64,000 nt of DNA. Origin: Diospyros lotus (lineage: Eukaryota; Streptophyta; Magnoliopsida; Ericales; Ebenaceae). A model generated the notes under the pieces. It saw nothing but the letters and a program-made list of their open reading frames with translations, did no database searches and was not told where the DNA came from. Below, one piece after another: positions 35,000 to 48,345 of this stretch; within the stretch, counting starts at the first letter, position 1, and every line of letters starts with the position of its first letter. Both the position numbers and the translations under genes were made by a program. The stretch lies in assembly GCF_014633365.1 (NCBI RefSeq), contig NC_068349.1, positions 38,517,192 to 38,581,191 on the forward strand. Direction: 5' to 3'.

Positions 35000-37660
35000 G
35001 GATTTAAAGATGAAAAAAAAATCTATTTCAAATTTGAGACAAATTTAGGGACGGAAAAAAATCCGTCTCTAATTTGAGACAGAAAAATTTTCGTCTCAAA
35101 CTGAGATGAATTTTGAGACTTTTTTTCCCTCTTAAGTTTATAAAATGTAAAATTTTTATCTATAGATATATAAATTAAATATATTTATTTAAATTATAGA
35201 TATATAAATTAATATATTTCATGTGCATAAAATATAAAATAAATTATATATACATGTAAACTAAATATATAAAAATTTATAAATTAAAATATATATTAAA
35301 TGTATAATAATTAACTATTTGTAATAGTTATTAAATATATACAAAATGAAAAAAAGGGAGAGGAGAGAGAGAAATTAAGAGGTATTTTCGTATTTTAAAA
35401 AAAAATTAGTATATGAATTATATTTTGTTTAATGTGAAAAAGTATACTAAAATTGAATTGAATAATATTTAGAGAATATATAAATATTATTCTTATATTG
35501 AAAAGATGATATAAATATTCTTAAATTGATAATAGAGCCGAGAAAAACACATCAAATGTCCAAAAATTTATTATGTCACACAATTTTATAATAAATTTTT
35601 GAATTAAAAATAACAATACATTTAACATGATCAAAATGTACATTTCTCTATATAATATACAAGAATCTCTATATTTATAGTATACATCAAATATAACTTT
35701 GATTAAAAATATATTTAGTATTATTTTTATGAAACATTAATTGATTCAATAATATAAGTAGTATATTATTCGGTACTTAATTAATTTATCTACATTGTGT
35801 TTGATTAATCAATAAATGCAATGCATTGTTTTTGATTAATTAAGCATTACAATGTTTGATTAATCATAAATATATGAATTAACTTAAATTCATATGGTTG
35901 AGACATGAAGTTTAAAAATATAATATAAATTGATTTTAATATAAATTAATGAGTTGAAATTATTTTTTGAAATTGAATAAAAATATTAATCAAATTATAC
36001 ATCACAATTAACATTTCATCTTCTTATAAAGTGACACATATATGATCATAGTATAACTTTAATTAATCATAAGAGTAGTATGTAAATAATATAAAAATAT
36101 ATAGATAATACGAAAAAATAGTTAATATAAAATTAAATATATATATATAAATGTTAACTTAATCCAATAATTTTTTTAAATTGAAATATATATTAAATGT
36201 ATAATAATTTACTATTGATATTGTACTCGTTTTCTTTTATTGTTACAATTTCAATTGTTTCAATTGTAATTACAATTCATTTAATAATCTTATGAGTCGA
36301 TGAAATAGAAAAACTATATAATCATAAAACAGATAGCTACCTTTTTCTGTATAATAGAATTATAATTAGTTCTTCATTAGATTTATTTGAACTATAACAT
36401 AAATATAGTTTTTCTTTCCCCTGAGTTAGCACTTAGAATAGAAACATCGATTTTGTAATAACTTTTTGAATTAAGAATAATAATACATCAAACATAATCT
36501 AGATGTACATTTCTCTATATAGTATACAACAAACATAACCTTGATTAATAATATATTTAGTGTTATTTTTATGAAACAATTATTCATTCACTAATATATT
36601 TAGTATATTATTCGATATTTAATTAATTTAAGGATAATGTTAATTATTATTTTTATAGTGCAATGGTTAACTATCAATAAATGTATTGTGTTTGATTCAT
36701 CAATAAATGCATTGTGTTTGATTAATCAAATATTGTTGCCTTATATTTTTATTAATTAATTATTGGTGAATATCATAATAAAATCATATTTCTCCTTATA
36801 TAATAAAGTATTAAATTTTAAGTAAGACTAACGCTCCCATGTTTTTACATTTATATCATCTGCATTTTATTTTTCTAAAAAACGTTAAAGTATGATAACA
36901 TATGTTTTCATGTTTTGAACTTGTGATGTAATCGGCTTATTTAGGATTTGAAAATTAAAATTGAGGTCTTCTTATATATTTTGAATTAAATATTAAATTA
37001 GTTCTCATACTTTGAAAAGAATTTAAACAAAACTTAGTACACGTGTGCAACTATAGTCATGATAGTAGATATGTGAATGGCCTCTAAGAGGTTTTATTAA
37101 CGATATTAACTTTGTTCTCATTTCAATTGTAATTTAAATACTATCTCAAAGTTAGATTACTAATCCTAAAGTAATTTAAATATTATAAAGTAAAATAATT
37201 TATTATTTAACTATTATAAAGTATATTGACTAATTTGATTCAAGATTAACTATTTATTTGATTACTTTTCAAGTAATATGGCTATATTAACTCCTAAACT
37301 TAAAATATAATAAATTATTTGATAATTAATTTTTTTCACCGCCATTAACAATTTACTTAACAATTGATATTGACTTTTTTTGTTGGAAGATCTAAATATC
37401 TAATTTAATAAATTGAAATTCTTTTGGCTATACATAAAAAAATTGAGATAATTCTGAAATTTTTGAAAAGCATACTATTCAGAAAGATCTATCATTCTTA
37501 ATTATCTTCTAATCTTTAAGAATTAGTCTTCTTCTAAGGGTTTTGTAAATATATGAACAAGTTGATCATTTGTGTTCACATACACTAAATTAATATATTT
37601 CTCTTTTACACGTTTTTTAATGAAATGATTAACACATTTGATAGGGATGTGGTTGAAGTT
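35000..37660. repeat. AT-rich CACTA interior with a diverged tandem duplication
   Basis: No gene. The interval 35280-35800 is repeated, diverged, at 36175-36640. Shared blocks are tattaaatgtataataatt (35293 and 36191), tgtacatttctctatata (about 35638 and 36505) and a tattattcg...ttaattaattta block (about 35764 and 36606). Offsets fall from about 897 to 842 because of indels. Confidence 0.7.
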
Positions 37661-37664
37661 AATA

Positions 37665-38720
37665 GACTACAAAAAAAAAAGTTATTAATGACGAAAAGCT
37701 AACGACGAGATTAATTTTGGTGGTTAATATAGTATTATTAACTATTAAATATAAATCCTGTCATTATAAGATAAATTTTAATAATAGGCTAAATAAGTTG
37801 TCATTAAGAAACCACTTTCCCATCGTTATTGACTAAAATTTTTAATTCTAACCATGAAATAATAAAAAAGAATTAATAAGATTTAACTATTGCTTATATA
37901 AGCAATTCCAATATAATTATATTTTTTTATAAATACACAAATATAATTATTAAACTTTTATAATTGGGCATTACTTATTTATTGATAATACAATATATTG
38001 AAAAATTATGAACATATTAAAAATAATACAATATATCAAACTAATTTATTATAATTATTAGATTTATTTATAATATAATTTTATTTTTAAATAATTATTA
38101 ATTTGATGCAATAATTTAAATATTTTATCAGTTATCATAATCTTAAATTACTTTATTTTTATCAATCAAATAATTATTAATATTATTTTAGTTTTTATTA
38201 ATTAATAATTAAATATTAAAAAAAACCAAAATATTGGCGGGAGCTGCCCCACTTTTTCCCTTGCAATTCCCAAATTAGAATTCCCTCAAATCCTTAATTC
38301 CCCAAATCAGAGCCTCTAACGGACCCTTTATACTCCCGGTCGCCTCCCTCCATCGCCTCCCTCACCTCAATGTTGCCTCAACGTTGCCATTGCCTCCAAC
38401 TCCATCAGGCCTCCTCATCGCTTCAACGCCGTCGTTGCCACCTCTAACTCCATTACCGCCTTCTCGTCATCACTAAATCTCTCTCTCACATAGTCCATGC
38501 TGTTTCCAACTCATCGCCTTTGCCTCCTCAGTGCCGCTACCCCCTCGCTCTCGCCGACTTGCCCCTTTGCTGGCCGCCGACTCTGCCCTCAGTTTATCGC
38601 TTGTTGCCTCTCTCACTCCGTCGCTCTCCAACGTCGCCGCATTGGCCTCACCCTTACTGAAAAAATTTCTTGGCGAGTACTTCAAAATCAAGTCCTTTCA
38701 AAGTTAGAGTTATTTTATTT
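37665..38720 (+). mobile_element. Possible terminus of a second, nested CACTA-like element
   Basis: GACTACAAAAAAAAAAG at 37665 resembles a CACTA terminus with its first base changed, and is followed by subterminal-like units (attaatgacga, gctaacgacg, ggtggttaat). At 38236 comes ggcgggagctgcccc, then a C-rich leader-like block to 38720, a combination often seen at the 5' end of plant CACTA elements. The matching right terminus was not found. Frames in the C-rich block show no domain. Confidence 0.35.
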
Positions 38721-39392
38721 ATATTGTTAATGTTGTAGCCCGAAAACTACGATAATAGAGATTTGTAGCGAGGGAGAGCTAGAGCCGATGTAGAGCGAGA
38801 TGGACAGTTAGCAGGAGTTTGCTGGTGGAGATGGGAGTTGGGTAGATTCGATTTGCGATAGCTTAGCCAAGGTCGTAGATGAACCTCTGAGGGCACATTC
38901 GATAGTGGGTTACTCTATTAGATAGTGGCCTCCTAAGCACTCGTGGCATAACTATGCTCACAAGAACAAGTTAGAAGCCACATGGGGATTCCTTACACGC
39001 ATATGCCCTCTGATACTTAAGTCAGTACAAGTAGGAAAGTAGTGTGACGAGTAATTAAAGAGATAATACTATCATTGAATATAAGCAATCGTACCTTTCT
39101 CGATCGAAGAAGGTTGAACACGATACTGTTAAAGGGTGTCCGGGATGGACCTACATGTTAGTAGCACTCAAGTGGGCTTGAGAGGAATCCCCTCAGAGGA
39201 TCAGACAACCTAGGGAGTCCTTTAGGGGAAGGTGCACCTCACGACAGGCTACTGAAGTAGGTTTTTAGACTCTAGGCGGCTTGCTAGGTAATGCCCCAAG
39301 TTGGCAAACAATGCCCCTATACATTGATTGTTTAACCATATACATTGTTCATGTGATTGGGTGCTACAGGGAACTAGATAGTACATGGGGGT
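38721..39392. other. Non-coding, repeat-like DNA
   Basis: No ORF or element end recognised. tgtagcccgaaaactac at 38733 resembles an LTR start of the TGTAATACCC type but could not be confirmed. Confidence 0.35.
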
Positions 39393-39682
39393 TGTAATAT
39401 CTCAAGTCAAAATAAATGAATATATCGTTATTTTGTGAAATATTCCGTATTTCATAATGTTAAGAAGAGACTAGGAGAAAGTTTAAAGATCTTAAATAGT
39501 CGAATCAACAGGAGGGAATAACCCGAAACTTAAATGCCTAAAAAGAAGAGAATATCATTGGCAAGCAATTCGAAATAGGATTTTTGGCATCGAAAGAAAT
39601 CAAATCGGAGACTATTTTTGATAAAGCTTCAATGAGGCCTAGAGAACCAAATCATCGTAAGAGACCTCTGAAAAGGCAACAA
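39393..39682 (+). repeat. LTR copy G, 5' fragment cut by copy B
   Basis: It starts TGTAATATCTCAAG and runs through the family block ggcatcgaaagaaatcaaatc, then stops where a second LTR start (TGTAATATCCC, copy B) begins at 39683. Its continuation was not located. Confidence 0.6.
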
Positions 39683-42215
39683 TGTAATATCCCATGTTCG
39701 TATGAGGTTGCCACGTAATTTCGATGAGTTTAGAATACCGAAAAATTGACTTAATAGCAGTTATAAGTATCGAATTGACTGTAGGGAATGCCTCGAGGTG
39801 AAATTGTTTAAGAAAAATTATATGGTCTTGATGAGTGTTCTGAGAAAAGATTTATGGTATCGAAAGAAATCAGATCGGGAATAGTTTTCGATACAGCTAA
39901 AATGCAGCTGCCATTTAGGCTGCAAAACCAAATCGTTGTAGGAGACTCCCGAAAAATTAACGGAACCCTAGGAGGGCTCCAGTTTTTCGTAAGGATCAAC
40001 CTTTCAGTGGTTTTGGGATGAACCGATAGCCCGGCGAGGACACTGGGATGAATCGTTCTTTTTGACTAAGTTTTGAGTTATTAATTTTGTATTTTCGGTA
40101 TCGTAATGCCAATTAATTCAGTGTTTGAAGATATTATTGCAATTAGAGAATTATTCTGGTGAAATTAAGAAGAAAATTGGGATTTATATGTAATTAAATG
40201 TGTAATAAATCAATATAATATAGAATTTTATATATATATATAGAGAGAGAGAGAGAAAGAGAGAGAGAGATTGTGTGCATATGGCAGCCATCCCCTGCAA
40301 CTAGCCATGCCTTGTCACTGCAATCTCCATGCCTCTGCAAATTGCCAACCCAAAGCCACGCCTCTGCAAGATTTTTGGAGTGTCTTTCACGCTAAGAGGA
40401 ATGGTCGTGGCGGGTTTGGGGCAGTGAGGTCGCCTATAAATAGCGAGCAAGGAAGGAATGAAGGAGCAGGGAGTTGAAGAGAGCATTCGGTAGAGAGAGA
40501 GAGAGAGAGGAAGAGAGATTGAGAGCGAGATGAGGGCGAGCTCGAGAGAGAAGCTGAGAGTGCCAGAAGGAGATGCCGATTAGTGTCTACCCAAAGCAAC
40601 AAGTGGCCATAGCCGCAAGCTTCAAGCGGCCATGGCTGCGAATTCGAATGAAGCAGGGCAACATCGAGGAGGCTGGTTGCAGTGGTTGGTGGGGGTCGTG
40701 CGAAGGCCCACGAGGCGAGTGGCGCGGAGGAGACCGACCGGTGAGGCCGAAGTGGCTGCAAGCTTGCGGCGGCAGCCATGGCTGCGAGCTCCAGCAGGCC
40801 GACGCGAGTAGGGGAGGCTGCTACGAGCAGCGGCTGCAGGGGTGGTCGCACGGGCGGTGGCGCACGACGTCGATGGCCGCAGCAGTGGCGGGCGGAGCCA
40901 GGTGGCGGCGGCCGGAGTTGTGCGCGCATGGAGCTGGTGTGTAAGAAGGAGCTGTAGGCGCAGTGCAGAGGAAAAAGAAGGAGGCGAAGAGAAGAAGAAG
41001 AAGAAGAAAAAAGAAGAAAAAGAATAATAAGAAGAAGAAGAAGAAAGAAAGAAAAGAAGGAAGAAGAAAAGATGAAGTTGCAGGCGTGGGAGCAGGGGAG
41101 CTAAGGAAGAAGATGAAGTGGAAAAAGAAAAAAAAAAAGAAGAAAAAGAAAAAGAAAAGAAAGAAAAGAAAAGAAAAGAAGGAAAAAGAAGAAAAATAGT
41201 AGAAATTCTCGAAAAAATCTCGAAAAATAGGATTTAGATATTTACTAATATTCTAGAGATTTTGGGCAAGAAAAATTGTCCGGGCACGCGTTTCGGGATT
41301 ATGGCACACATACCGAGGAAGTCGAGATGCTAAGTCAAGAATGCCTGAAGATTAAAGTTGAAGAGACTCGTGCAAATTTTGAGGTTGGCACACAAATTGA
41401 GGTAATGTACGGATATCGAGGTAGCCCAATAAGCTTGAGAAGGTAAGTGGTACTTTCCAATTAAAGTTAATTTTACGAAAAATGTTTGGTTGTAAGTGAT
41501 TTAGGTTTAAGAAACCCGATCCTCGGGAATGTTTTCATCATATTGACATGCCCTGATATATATCCATCACGTAGACTGCATACATGACATGACTATGAAA
41601 TGCATAAATACACATTGATATTATTGATCACGCACATTTGTGGCCGTAGGGACTACGAACTAGCACCGCTGCTTTACCAAGGGTGCACCCATACACCCCA
41701 GCTTCGAAAGAAGTGGCCTCTAAAATGGTAGATAATATGAGGGGTGCAGTTGACACCTACGAGGAAAGACATTGCATACACACATGACATAGCATTATGT
41801 ACCCTTACTTAGATGATTCATCATCTAACTTGGGTTCGCCCCTGGAATATTCAAACGTTCCAGATGGAGATTGTAGCAGATACGAGGATAAATGAGGCAT
41901 GAAATGACACTTATCAGAGTGCATGAGAATGAAATGTATGTTTCGTAGCCCCTGTATTTAAGTTCTGCTACTTTAGATTTTGAACGTTTGAGGAATGTTG
42001 AAGATGTAAGAATTATTTATGATTAATGTTAAGATATCAGGTTTCGATCATTGCTTCCGCATTGATGTGTTTGATGATTCTCTCTCGAGATTAACAGATG
42101 AGAATTCTAGGACGGTTTCGAGGAATAATGTGGTTTAGCATTAGTTTGAAAGAAAAAAATTATTATCCCAGAATTGCCCCAAGTTATAACGCGCCCGGGA
42201 AAGTGGGGCGTTACA
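39683..42215 (+). mobile_element. LTR copy B (2.5 kb) followed by primer site
   Basis: Begins TGTAATATCCC and ends GGGGCGTTACA. The primer site TGGTATCAGAGC follows at 42218-42229, proving that this is the 5' LTR of a plus-strand element. It has the family landmarks: the cagctaaaatgcagctgcc block, TATA box at 40434, a GA and GAA-rich tract (40480-41200), and tattcaaacgttccag near 41848. The lysine-rich and GC-rich frames in 40387-41199 are low-complexity LTR text, not genes. Confidence 0.8.
40434..40443 (+). promoter_or_regulatory. TATA box of LTR copy B
   Basis: CTATAAATAG, followed within 60 bases by a purine-rich GA tract, as expected for the U3/R junction of the LTR. Confidence 0.6.
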
Positions 42216-42217
42216 GT

Positions 42218-42229
42218 TGGTATCAGAGC
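42218..42229 (+). other. Primer binding site after LTR copy B
   Basis: TGGTATCAGAGC, exact tRNA-iMet-type site, two bases after the LTR end. The following roughly 250 bases look like the untranslated leader (cttaaggttattagaag...) and contain no gag domain. Confidence 0.85.
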
Positions 42230-42539
42230 TTAAGGTTATTAGAAGCCCTAAGTGACTCGAATGTAGTTGATATCGGAGTTAAATCCTATTTGAAGAATAG
42301 GGAAAAGCAAATTGGAGACTTAAGAGGATCCGATATTGATAGAACCAGTTAGTAGGAACCCCAAGTGGAGGCTTAGGGAAAAAGAAACAAGGGTTCGTAA
42401 GACGAAATCCTTATTTAGGAGATTCAGGGATTGTCGGTTGAAGGCTTAGAGGTTACTGGATTCCAGTGTTGTGTAGTGGAAGTGCATATCTAGGAAAGTT
42501 TTGGTTAAGGAAAGACTTGGTAAATCCCGAGAACCCCAG

Positions 42540-44793
42540 TCTTGCCCGTTTCACTAAGAAGATCAATAATCTTAAACCAAACGAGACATAGTATAAACGC
42601 AGCGGATACATTAACATCAAAATACTATGGCCTACCACGAATTCCATACAAGGTGTTTCTACATCGAAACACTTATTACAAACTACCAAATGATAACAAC
42701 ATTACCATACTACCGTTCATACACAACCAAAATACATACTAAAGCTTCCAAAATGATACGATGACTAGTAAGCTAAACACTGTTGGTCTCAACTGGCCAT
42801 GTCCTCGCCCTCGCTGTAGTCCCTGACTGAAACGTTTGAATGTTCCAGGGGCATAACCCAGATTAGATGATAAAACATCTAAGTGATGGCATGAAACAGT
42901 TTACATAATGCATGAAAAACATACGAGCAAGACATATACAGACAAAACGACAACATACAACACGTTTAACTCGAGAAATCTCCTTGACATACTCAACCTC
43001 CTGTGGAAAATCCATTCCACACACCGTTGGGGTTGACCTTGCCGTGACATACTTAATCCTCGAGTGCCCTACCGTGTCACTTATTCACCTGGATCAACCT
43101 TGTCCCATTTTCAAGAAGACCCCATCCCGTTCCCCAAGGACATAACACTGACACGAAAATCAATGCCCCGATGATATAAAAATCACACACCATGCACTAA
43201 CTCTTTTGTAAGTAAAAACAGTTGATGCAATGTACTACATGTTCAATATGCATACGATGCCAAAAGTACATAAGTAAAATGCATAAGCATAACATCCCGA
43301 GTTCTAGAGGGTTTAACCTCTCACTTGAACTGGTTCAATCACATATAACCTAAGCTCGGGAGGGTAAAACTGCTCACCTGAACTCACTACATGCACACCA
43401 AGACACTTCAAAACAAGGGTAAAATTGGAATCAGACCACTCATGTCGAACGTATTCCAATCGGCTCGATCCTCGTGCATCACCTCGATTTGTGTGCCAAA
43501 TTACAAACCCTTGAACTTATACTCAACCTCGAGCCACAATACTCCCTAAACATCATATTTAATTAAGGAAACATTAAAATCCATTTTCCTTATTTTTTCC
43601 ATAATTTCCTCTATTTTCTCCCAATTTTCACCTTGATAATTCCAAAATAATTATCTCTTCAAACATTTTTCCAAATTTTCCTACATGATAAATCCTAAAA
43701 TAAATCAATAAAAATACTGGAAGAAGAAATACCAGAAAAGCCCTTCTCATGTGCCTAGCGCGTGGGTGCAAGTGGTGTGTGGCGCGTGCAACCACGCACC
43801 ACCTTCTTCCCCAAATTTTCGATCGTTGACGACAACTCCGATGGCCGATCTGAGGGTACCCCTTTGAAACCCTTATCCAATCGATCGCAATGACACTAGT
43901 TTCCAGCCGAAAGGACGTCCGAAAAGCCTCGAAAGAGGCAGTTGCAGGTTGGCAGAGGCAGTCTGCCACCCGTCTCTGGCTGAGCTTCAAACAGCCACAA
44001 AACGCACCCCAAACTCCTCCAAATGCTCCAGAAATGATCCTTGAACCCTTGAGACCAAAAGCCCTCTACCAAATCTCTCAAAATCACACCAAAACGCAGT
44101 CGATCTGCTTGCTAAATTTTGGCCAAACCTCGCCCCTTTTATAGCTAAATTTGGCCAGATCTAGGCCAATCACCAGCCAAGCTTGGCCCCCAAGCATTCC
44201 CTCGGCCGTATACGACCTTCCCCAGGTCCGCCTCGGTCGTCCCATTGCTGGAAATGGCGGCCACGTGCGTGAAAGGCGACGGCTGATTTACCTTGCGTGT
44301 TCACACTGTTGGATTTTTGCTTTTATTTCACTTCTCATTTCACCCTTGAAATTCTCAAAAATCCATTGTTTTGACCTCCCTCAAGCAAATTTAGAAAATT
44401 GAACTTAGGCCCGATTGATCGTTTTGACCCTAATTCCTTTCGTTTCAACCCAAAATCGCTCAAGGGTTATTTCATACATAAAATCTAAGTCCTCAAGACA
44501 CTCCGTTGACTTTTCGAATGTTCCATTCGTCGATTCGATTTTCTCAACCTGGTTGAGAACTGTACCGAAAACTATTCCCGATCCAACTTCTTTTGTCACC
44601 TAAGATCATAATTCATATTACTTGTCAATACCATTACATTTCCTTGGCTATCTAAGGTCCAGGGTACTCCATCTTATTGATTCGGTCGCTTAAGATTGCG
44701 ATAGTGTACCCTAAAGCCTATTTTTTTTGAAAATTCCATTTATACCTTTCATTAATTTCCATTTATAGCCTCAAGAAAATCTTGGGTATTACA
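42540..44793 (-). repeat. LTR copy C, minus orientation
   Basis: The complement starts TGTAATACCCAAG at 44793 and contains the family blocks in reverse (gtttgaatgttccagg at 42837-42852, cacctcgatttgtgtgcc at 43481-43498, GC-rich central part 43740-44280). Its 3' end near 42540 lacks a clear GTTACA terminus, so it may be truncated. TATA box TATAAAAGG is at 44136-44144 on the minus strand. It abuts copy E head to head. Confidence 0.65.
44136..44144 (-). promoter_or_regulatory. TATA box of LTR copy C
   Basis: TATAAAAGG on the minus strand, in the position corresponding to the other LTR copies. Confidence 0.5.
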
Positions 44794-45354
44794 TGTAATA
44801 CCCCATATTGCATAGTGTTAAGTAAGTTCAAAGAACTAAAAATTAGTTTGAGAATTTAATTAAGTAATTGTTGAATCGATGGAAGGGAGTACCCCAGAAC
44901 GTAAGTATCTAAGAAAAATGTATGTCATTGACGAGTGTCTCGAGATAGTATTTATGACACTGAAAGCAATCGAAACAGAGACGATTTTTGGTACAGCTAA
45001 TTTCAAGCCTGGAAAATCGAATGATCATAAAGGATGTAATACCCGAGATTTTTATATTCAAATATTTGAGCAAATAGGACATTTAAAAGGATTTTAAAAG
45101 TCTGGAGATAAAATTTCAGTTTCTAAGCCAGGGGTAAAATCGTAAATATTGAAGTTCAGGTAAAAGTATAATTTACCTAAAATCTTGGAGTATTAGGATA
45201 ATAAATCATTTCTCCAGGGGCATAAGTGCAGTTTAAAAATGGCTTAAGGGTCAAATTGAAAGGGGTCTAAGTGTAGTTATTCAAAAAATTCAGGCCAAAG
45301 TATAATTCTTGAAACATTTTTCCTAGGGGCATCTGGAAAATTAAGGATAAAACG

Positions 45355-45475
45355 TCATGATAATTTTAGAGATAAGATGAAGGCTCATGATGACTTTAGA
45401 GATAAAGATGAAGGCTCATGATGACTTTAGAGATAAAGATGAAACCTCATGATGACTTTAAGGATAAGATTTGAT
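45355..45475 (+). repeat. 31 bp tandem repeat in LTR copy D
   Basis: About 3.5 units of catgatgactttagagataa plus agatgaaggct, with unit starts near 45386, 45417 and 45448, i.e. an exact 31-base period. Confidence 0.85.
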
Positions 45476-45693
45476 AAAAATCTAATTTGGATAAAGTTTG
45501 ATAAGATTAAATTTGAATAAGATCTGATTTGAATAAAAATGATTGTAGAGAATCTTAGAAGATTTAGAATGATTAGAGAATATTTTAGAAAATTTGAAAT
45601 GATTGGAATATCTTCAAAGATTTGAAAAAAAATTGAAGTGATTAAGAAATATTGTAATATAATGTGACTTACTTGGTGTCCAAGTTTCAAAGC

Positions 45694-45703
45694 CTATAAA
45701 TAG
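45694..45703 (+). promoter_or_regulatory. TATA box of LTR copy D
   Basis: CTATAAATAG about 660 bases into the copy. Confidence 0.6.
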
Positions 45704-48345
45704 GGTGTTCACGACCAAGGGTTTTCTCATTCAAAATTATGATAAATTCGTGCTAGACGAGAGTGTTTCGGGTTTAGTGGATATAGTGTTTTTAAAGCAT
45801 ATACCAGGCATCATACGCACAAAGCATTTGGGCAGCATGTGAGGGCGTGTAAGGAGGTGGTTTGGTCAAAAGACTTGAGGAGTTGCACGAAAATCAAGGT
45901 TAGGCATGAAAATTGAGGTATTCTGAGTTACATTCAAGATGAGTGTTCGCCCCCAAAACTTGATTTATTGTGAGCACTTCTATTTCAACTTGGTTTATTG
46001 TGGGTGGTTCAACCTTATACTTATATTTGTTGCATACAAACAGTTTGACCTGCGAAGGTTGTTTTTATATGGGAGGTTCATCCCAAAACGGTATACATGT
46101 GCATTGAATTTTGCGAATTAAATTATGTGCATGAAATGTTATTTTATATGATGCATCGAATCATGGTATGTGGGATTGGCATGTGTTTGTGTTGTTCACA
46201 TGGGATGTCAGCCTGAGATGTTATCTGGATAGTATAGTTGCAATTCCTCAAGGGTGTAGCTGGAATAATGTATAGGGGTATCCCGTGCCGAGTGTGTTTA
46301 TCGGGATGACCACCTAGGGTTCCGTGTCGGGTTGGGAGGCTGGGAAAGTTACACTATGGCGACTAGTTGTCCATGTGAGATATGGGTTGGGAATGGGTAA
46401 TGTTTTCGGATTGCTTTTGAGTGGGAGTGTAATCCTCGACATGATTATGGTGAGTCAGGTTCTTGCATTGATATTGACCTTCCTGAACTAGGAGTGGTAA
46501 CAATTATTCCCAAGATGCATTGATATTGCCCCTTTTAAGTTGGGACTGTGTTGTGCCAATGTGTCGGTGGGATGATGTTTCCTTTAGAGAGATTGTTTTT
46601 TCCTCAAGGTTGGGTTAAACGTTGTGTGAGATTCTCTTGGGTGGGGCTTGTCGGGTTATGTTGATTTTGTTTCATGTCTAGCATACATTCATGAAAAATG
46701 TGTTTTGAACTCTCACTTAAATGATTCAATATCTTATTTGGACTTTGTCCCTAGAATATTTAAACGTTATAGGTGAAGGCAATGGCGCTAAGGGGAAAGG
46801 AATTGCCGAAGATTAACGGTGATTAGTAGATAGTTCGTAGCATGTCTTTCAATTATGATGTGTATTTTGATGATGTCATGTTAAACGATAAGTATAACTT
46901 TTCATGTTATGAATAAGATGAGTTCGGTTATGTACCATTTGCGGTAACGATCTAGCTTCCACATTTATGATGATTTACTTGTCTTAAATTATTGATTCTT
47001 AGTTCGGTATGCTGAGAAAGTGTAACTGGATTCTTGGGGAACGATTTGTGTGGAGTTTATGTTGAAAAAAAATATATCCTTGAATTCTTACGTTATCTAA
47101 TGCCCTAAAAAAAGTGGGGTGTTACAAGGTTGGCCGATCAGTAGCGGCAAGCAAGCTCACCGAAGAAGACGCGTGGACTGCACACAGGCATAAAATGAGT
47201 AAGGTAAGAGGAATTTTGGAAAAAAAAATATAGAAAAAAAGAAAGAAAATAGAGAAGAAATAGGAAAAAGATGAGAAATTTTTTTAGAAAATTAGGAATA
47301 TTATTTTATGAATTATTGTAGAGAAAATTTTGGAAAAACCTTGTGGAGATATTATTTTGAGAAAATAAGGTTTATGAAAAATAGGAGAAAATAGTGAAAA
47401 ATTAGGAAAACCATGAAAAAAATAGGAAAATAAAAAATATTGATTTTCTTGGATATTTATTGATTAGGAGTAAATTTGGCTACAAGATTTGGAGATTTAC
47501 ACGATTTTTTAGGTTAGCACTTTCTTTGAGAAATCCTAAAAAGCGAAATTAAGGTGAGTGGTTTTACCAAACTAAAATTAGATTTCATGCAAATGGATAT
47601 GACTTAAAAATGGTGTGACCTTGAACCCAGATTTTATGTAAATGGTTTTATCATGTTAACATGTCTTATTATATTGTATATCATATAGATTGCATTTACA
47701 TGTCATGATGATGAAATATGCATATGCTCATGATGATATTATTAATCATATATCGCATATGTTTAAGAGTACGAGCCGGTATCGCTGCTCCACTGAGGGT
47801 GCACCCATACACCTCAGCATAGTAAGAAAGTCGTAAAAATGGAGAGTAGCATTAAGGTGTGATCAGCTTAAACAAAAGGAATAAGGACATTTTGCATATG
47901 ATATCCATACACGAAATATGTTTATTGTACATTCACTTAAATGATTCATCATCTAACTTGGGTTATGTCCTTGGAATATTCAAACATTCTAGGTGAAGAT
48001 GTAGCAGAAGCAAATATGAAAGAGGCATGTGACGGCACTTAGCATGTGCATAATGTTTTATGATTATGAAATTTTTGTATTTAAGTTTCTGCTACTTGAA
48101 ATTCTAAACGTTTTAAAAATCAATGATGTATGATCTAATTTATGACAAATGTTAATATTAGGTTTGATGCTTTCTTCTGCTAATGATGAAATACCTAGTT
48201 TAGCGTATATGATGTATGATAATTTTTATGCTAGATAGGTAGATAGGAAATTTTGGGAATTTGAATTATGATGAGTTTGTTTATTTAAAAAAAAAATATA
48301 GATCGAAATTTCCTAAGTTATAATATATCTGGGAAAGTAGCGCCC

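Larger units (their letters stand above)
45035..47126 (+). mobile_element. LTR copy D (2.1 kb), solo, nested in copy E
   Basis: Begins TGTAATACCCGAG and ends GTGGGGTGTTACA. Flanks read aagga on the left and aggtt/aaggt on the right, so a target duplication is only approximate (4 of 5 if the end is taken one base earlier). It contains the TATA box at 45694 and a 31 bp tandem repeat. Confidence 0.72.
44794..48345 (+). mobile_element. LTR copy E, split by copy D
   Basis: The first part, 44794-45034, starts TGTAATACCCC and reaches the ggtacagctaa block. The second part, 47127-48345, carries the late family blocks (ggtgcacccatacacctcag at 47799-47818, ggaatattcaaacattctag near 47973) and ends around aagttataatatatctggg, the counterpart of the end of copy B but decayed. 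Copy D (45035-47126) lies between. Confidence 0.65.

Noticed and set aside
40387..41199. GC-rich and lysine-rich frames on both strands
   Set aside because: They lie inside LTR copy B, in the GA/GAA-rich tract after its TATA box. Similar tracts at the same place in other copies do not keep the frames.
43628..43990. 120-codon minus-strand frame
   Set aside because: It lies in the GC-rich centre of LTR copy C. The corresponding parts of copies B and F do not conserve it.
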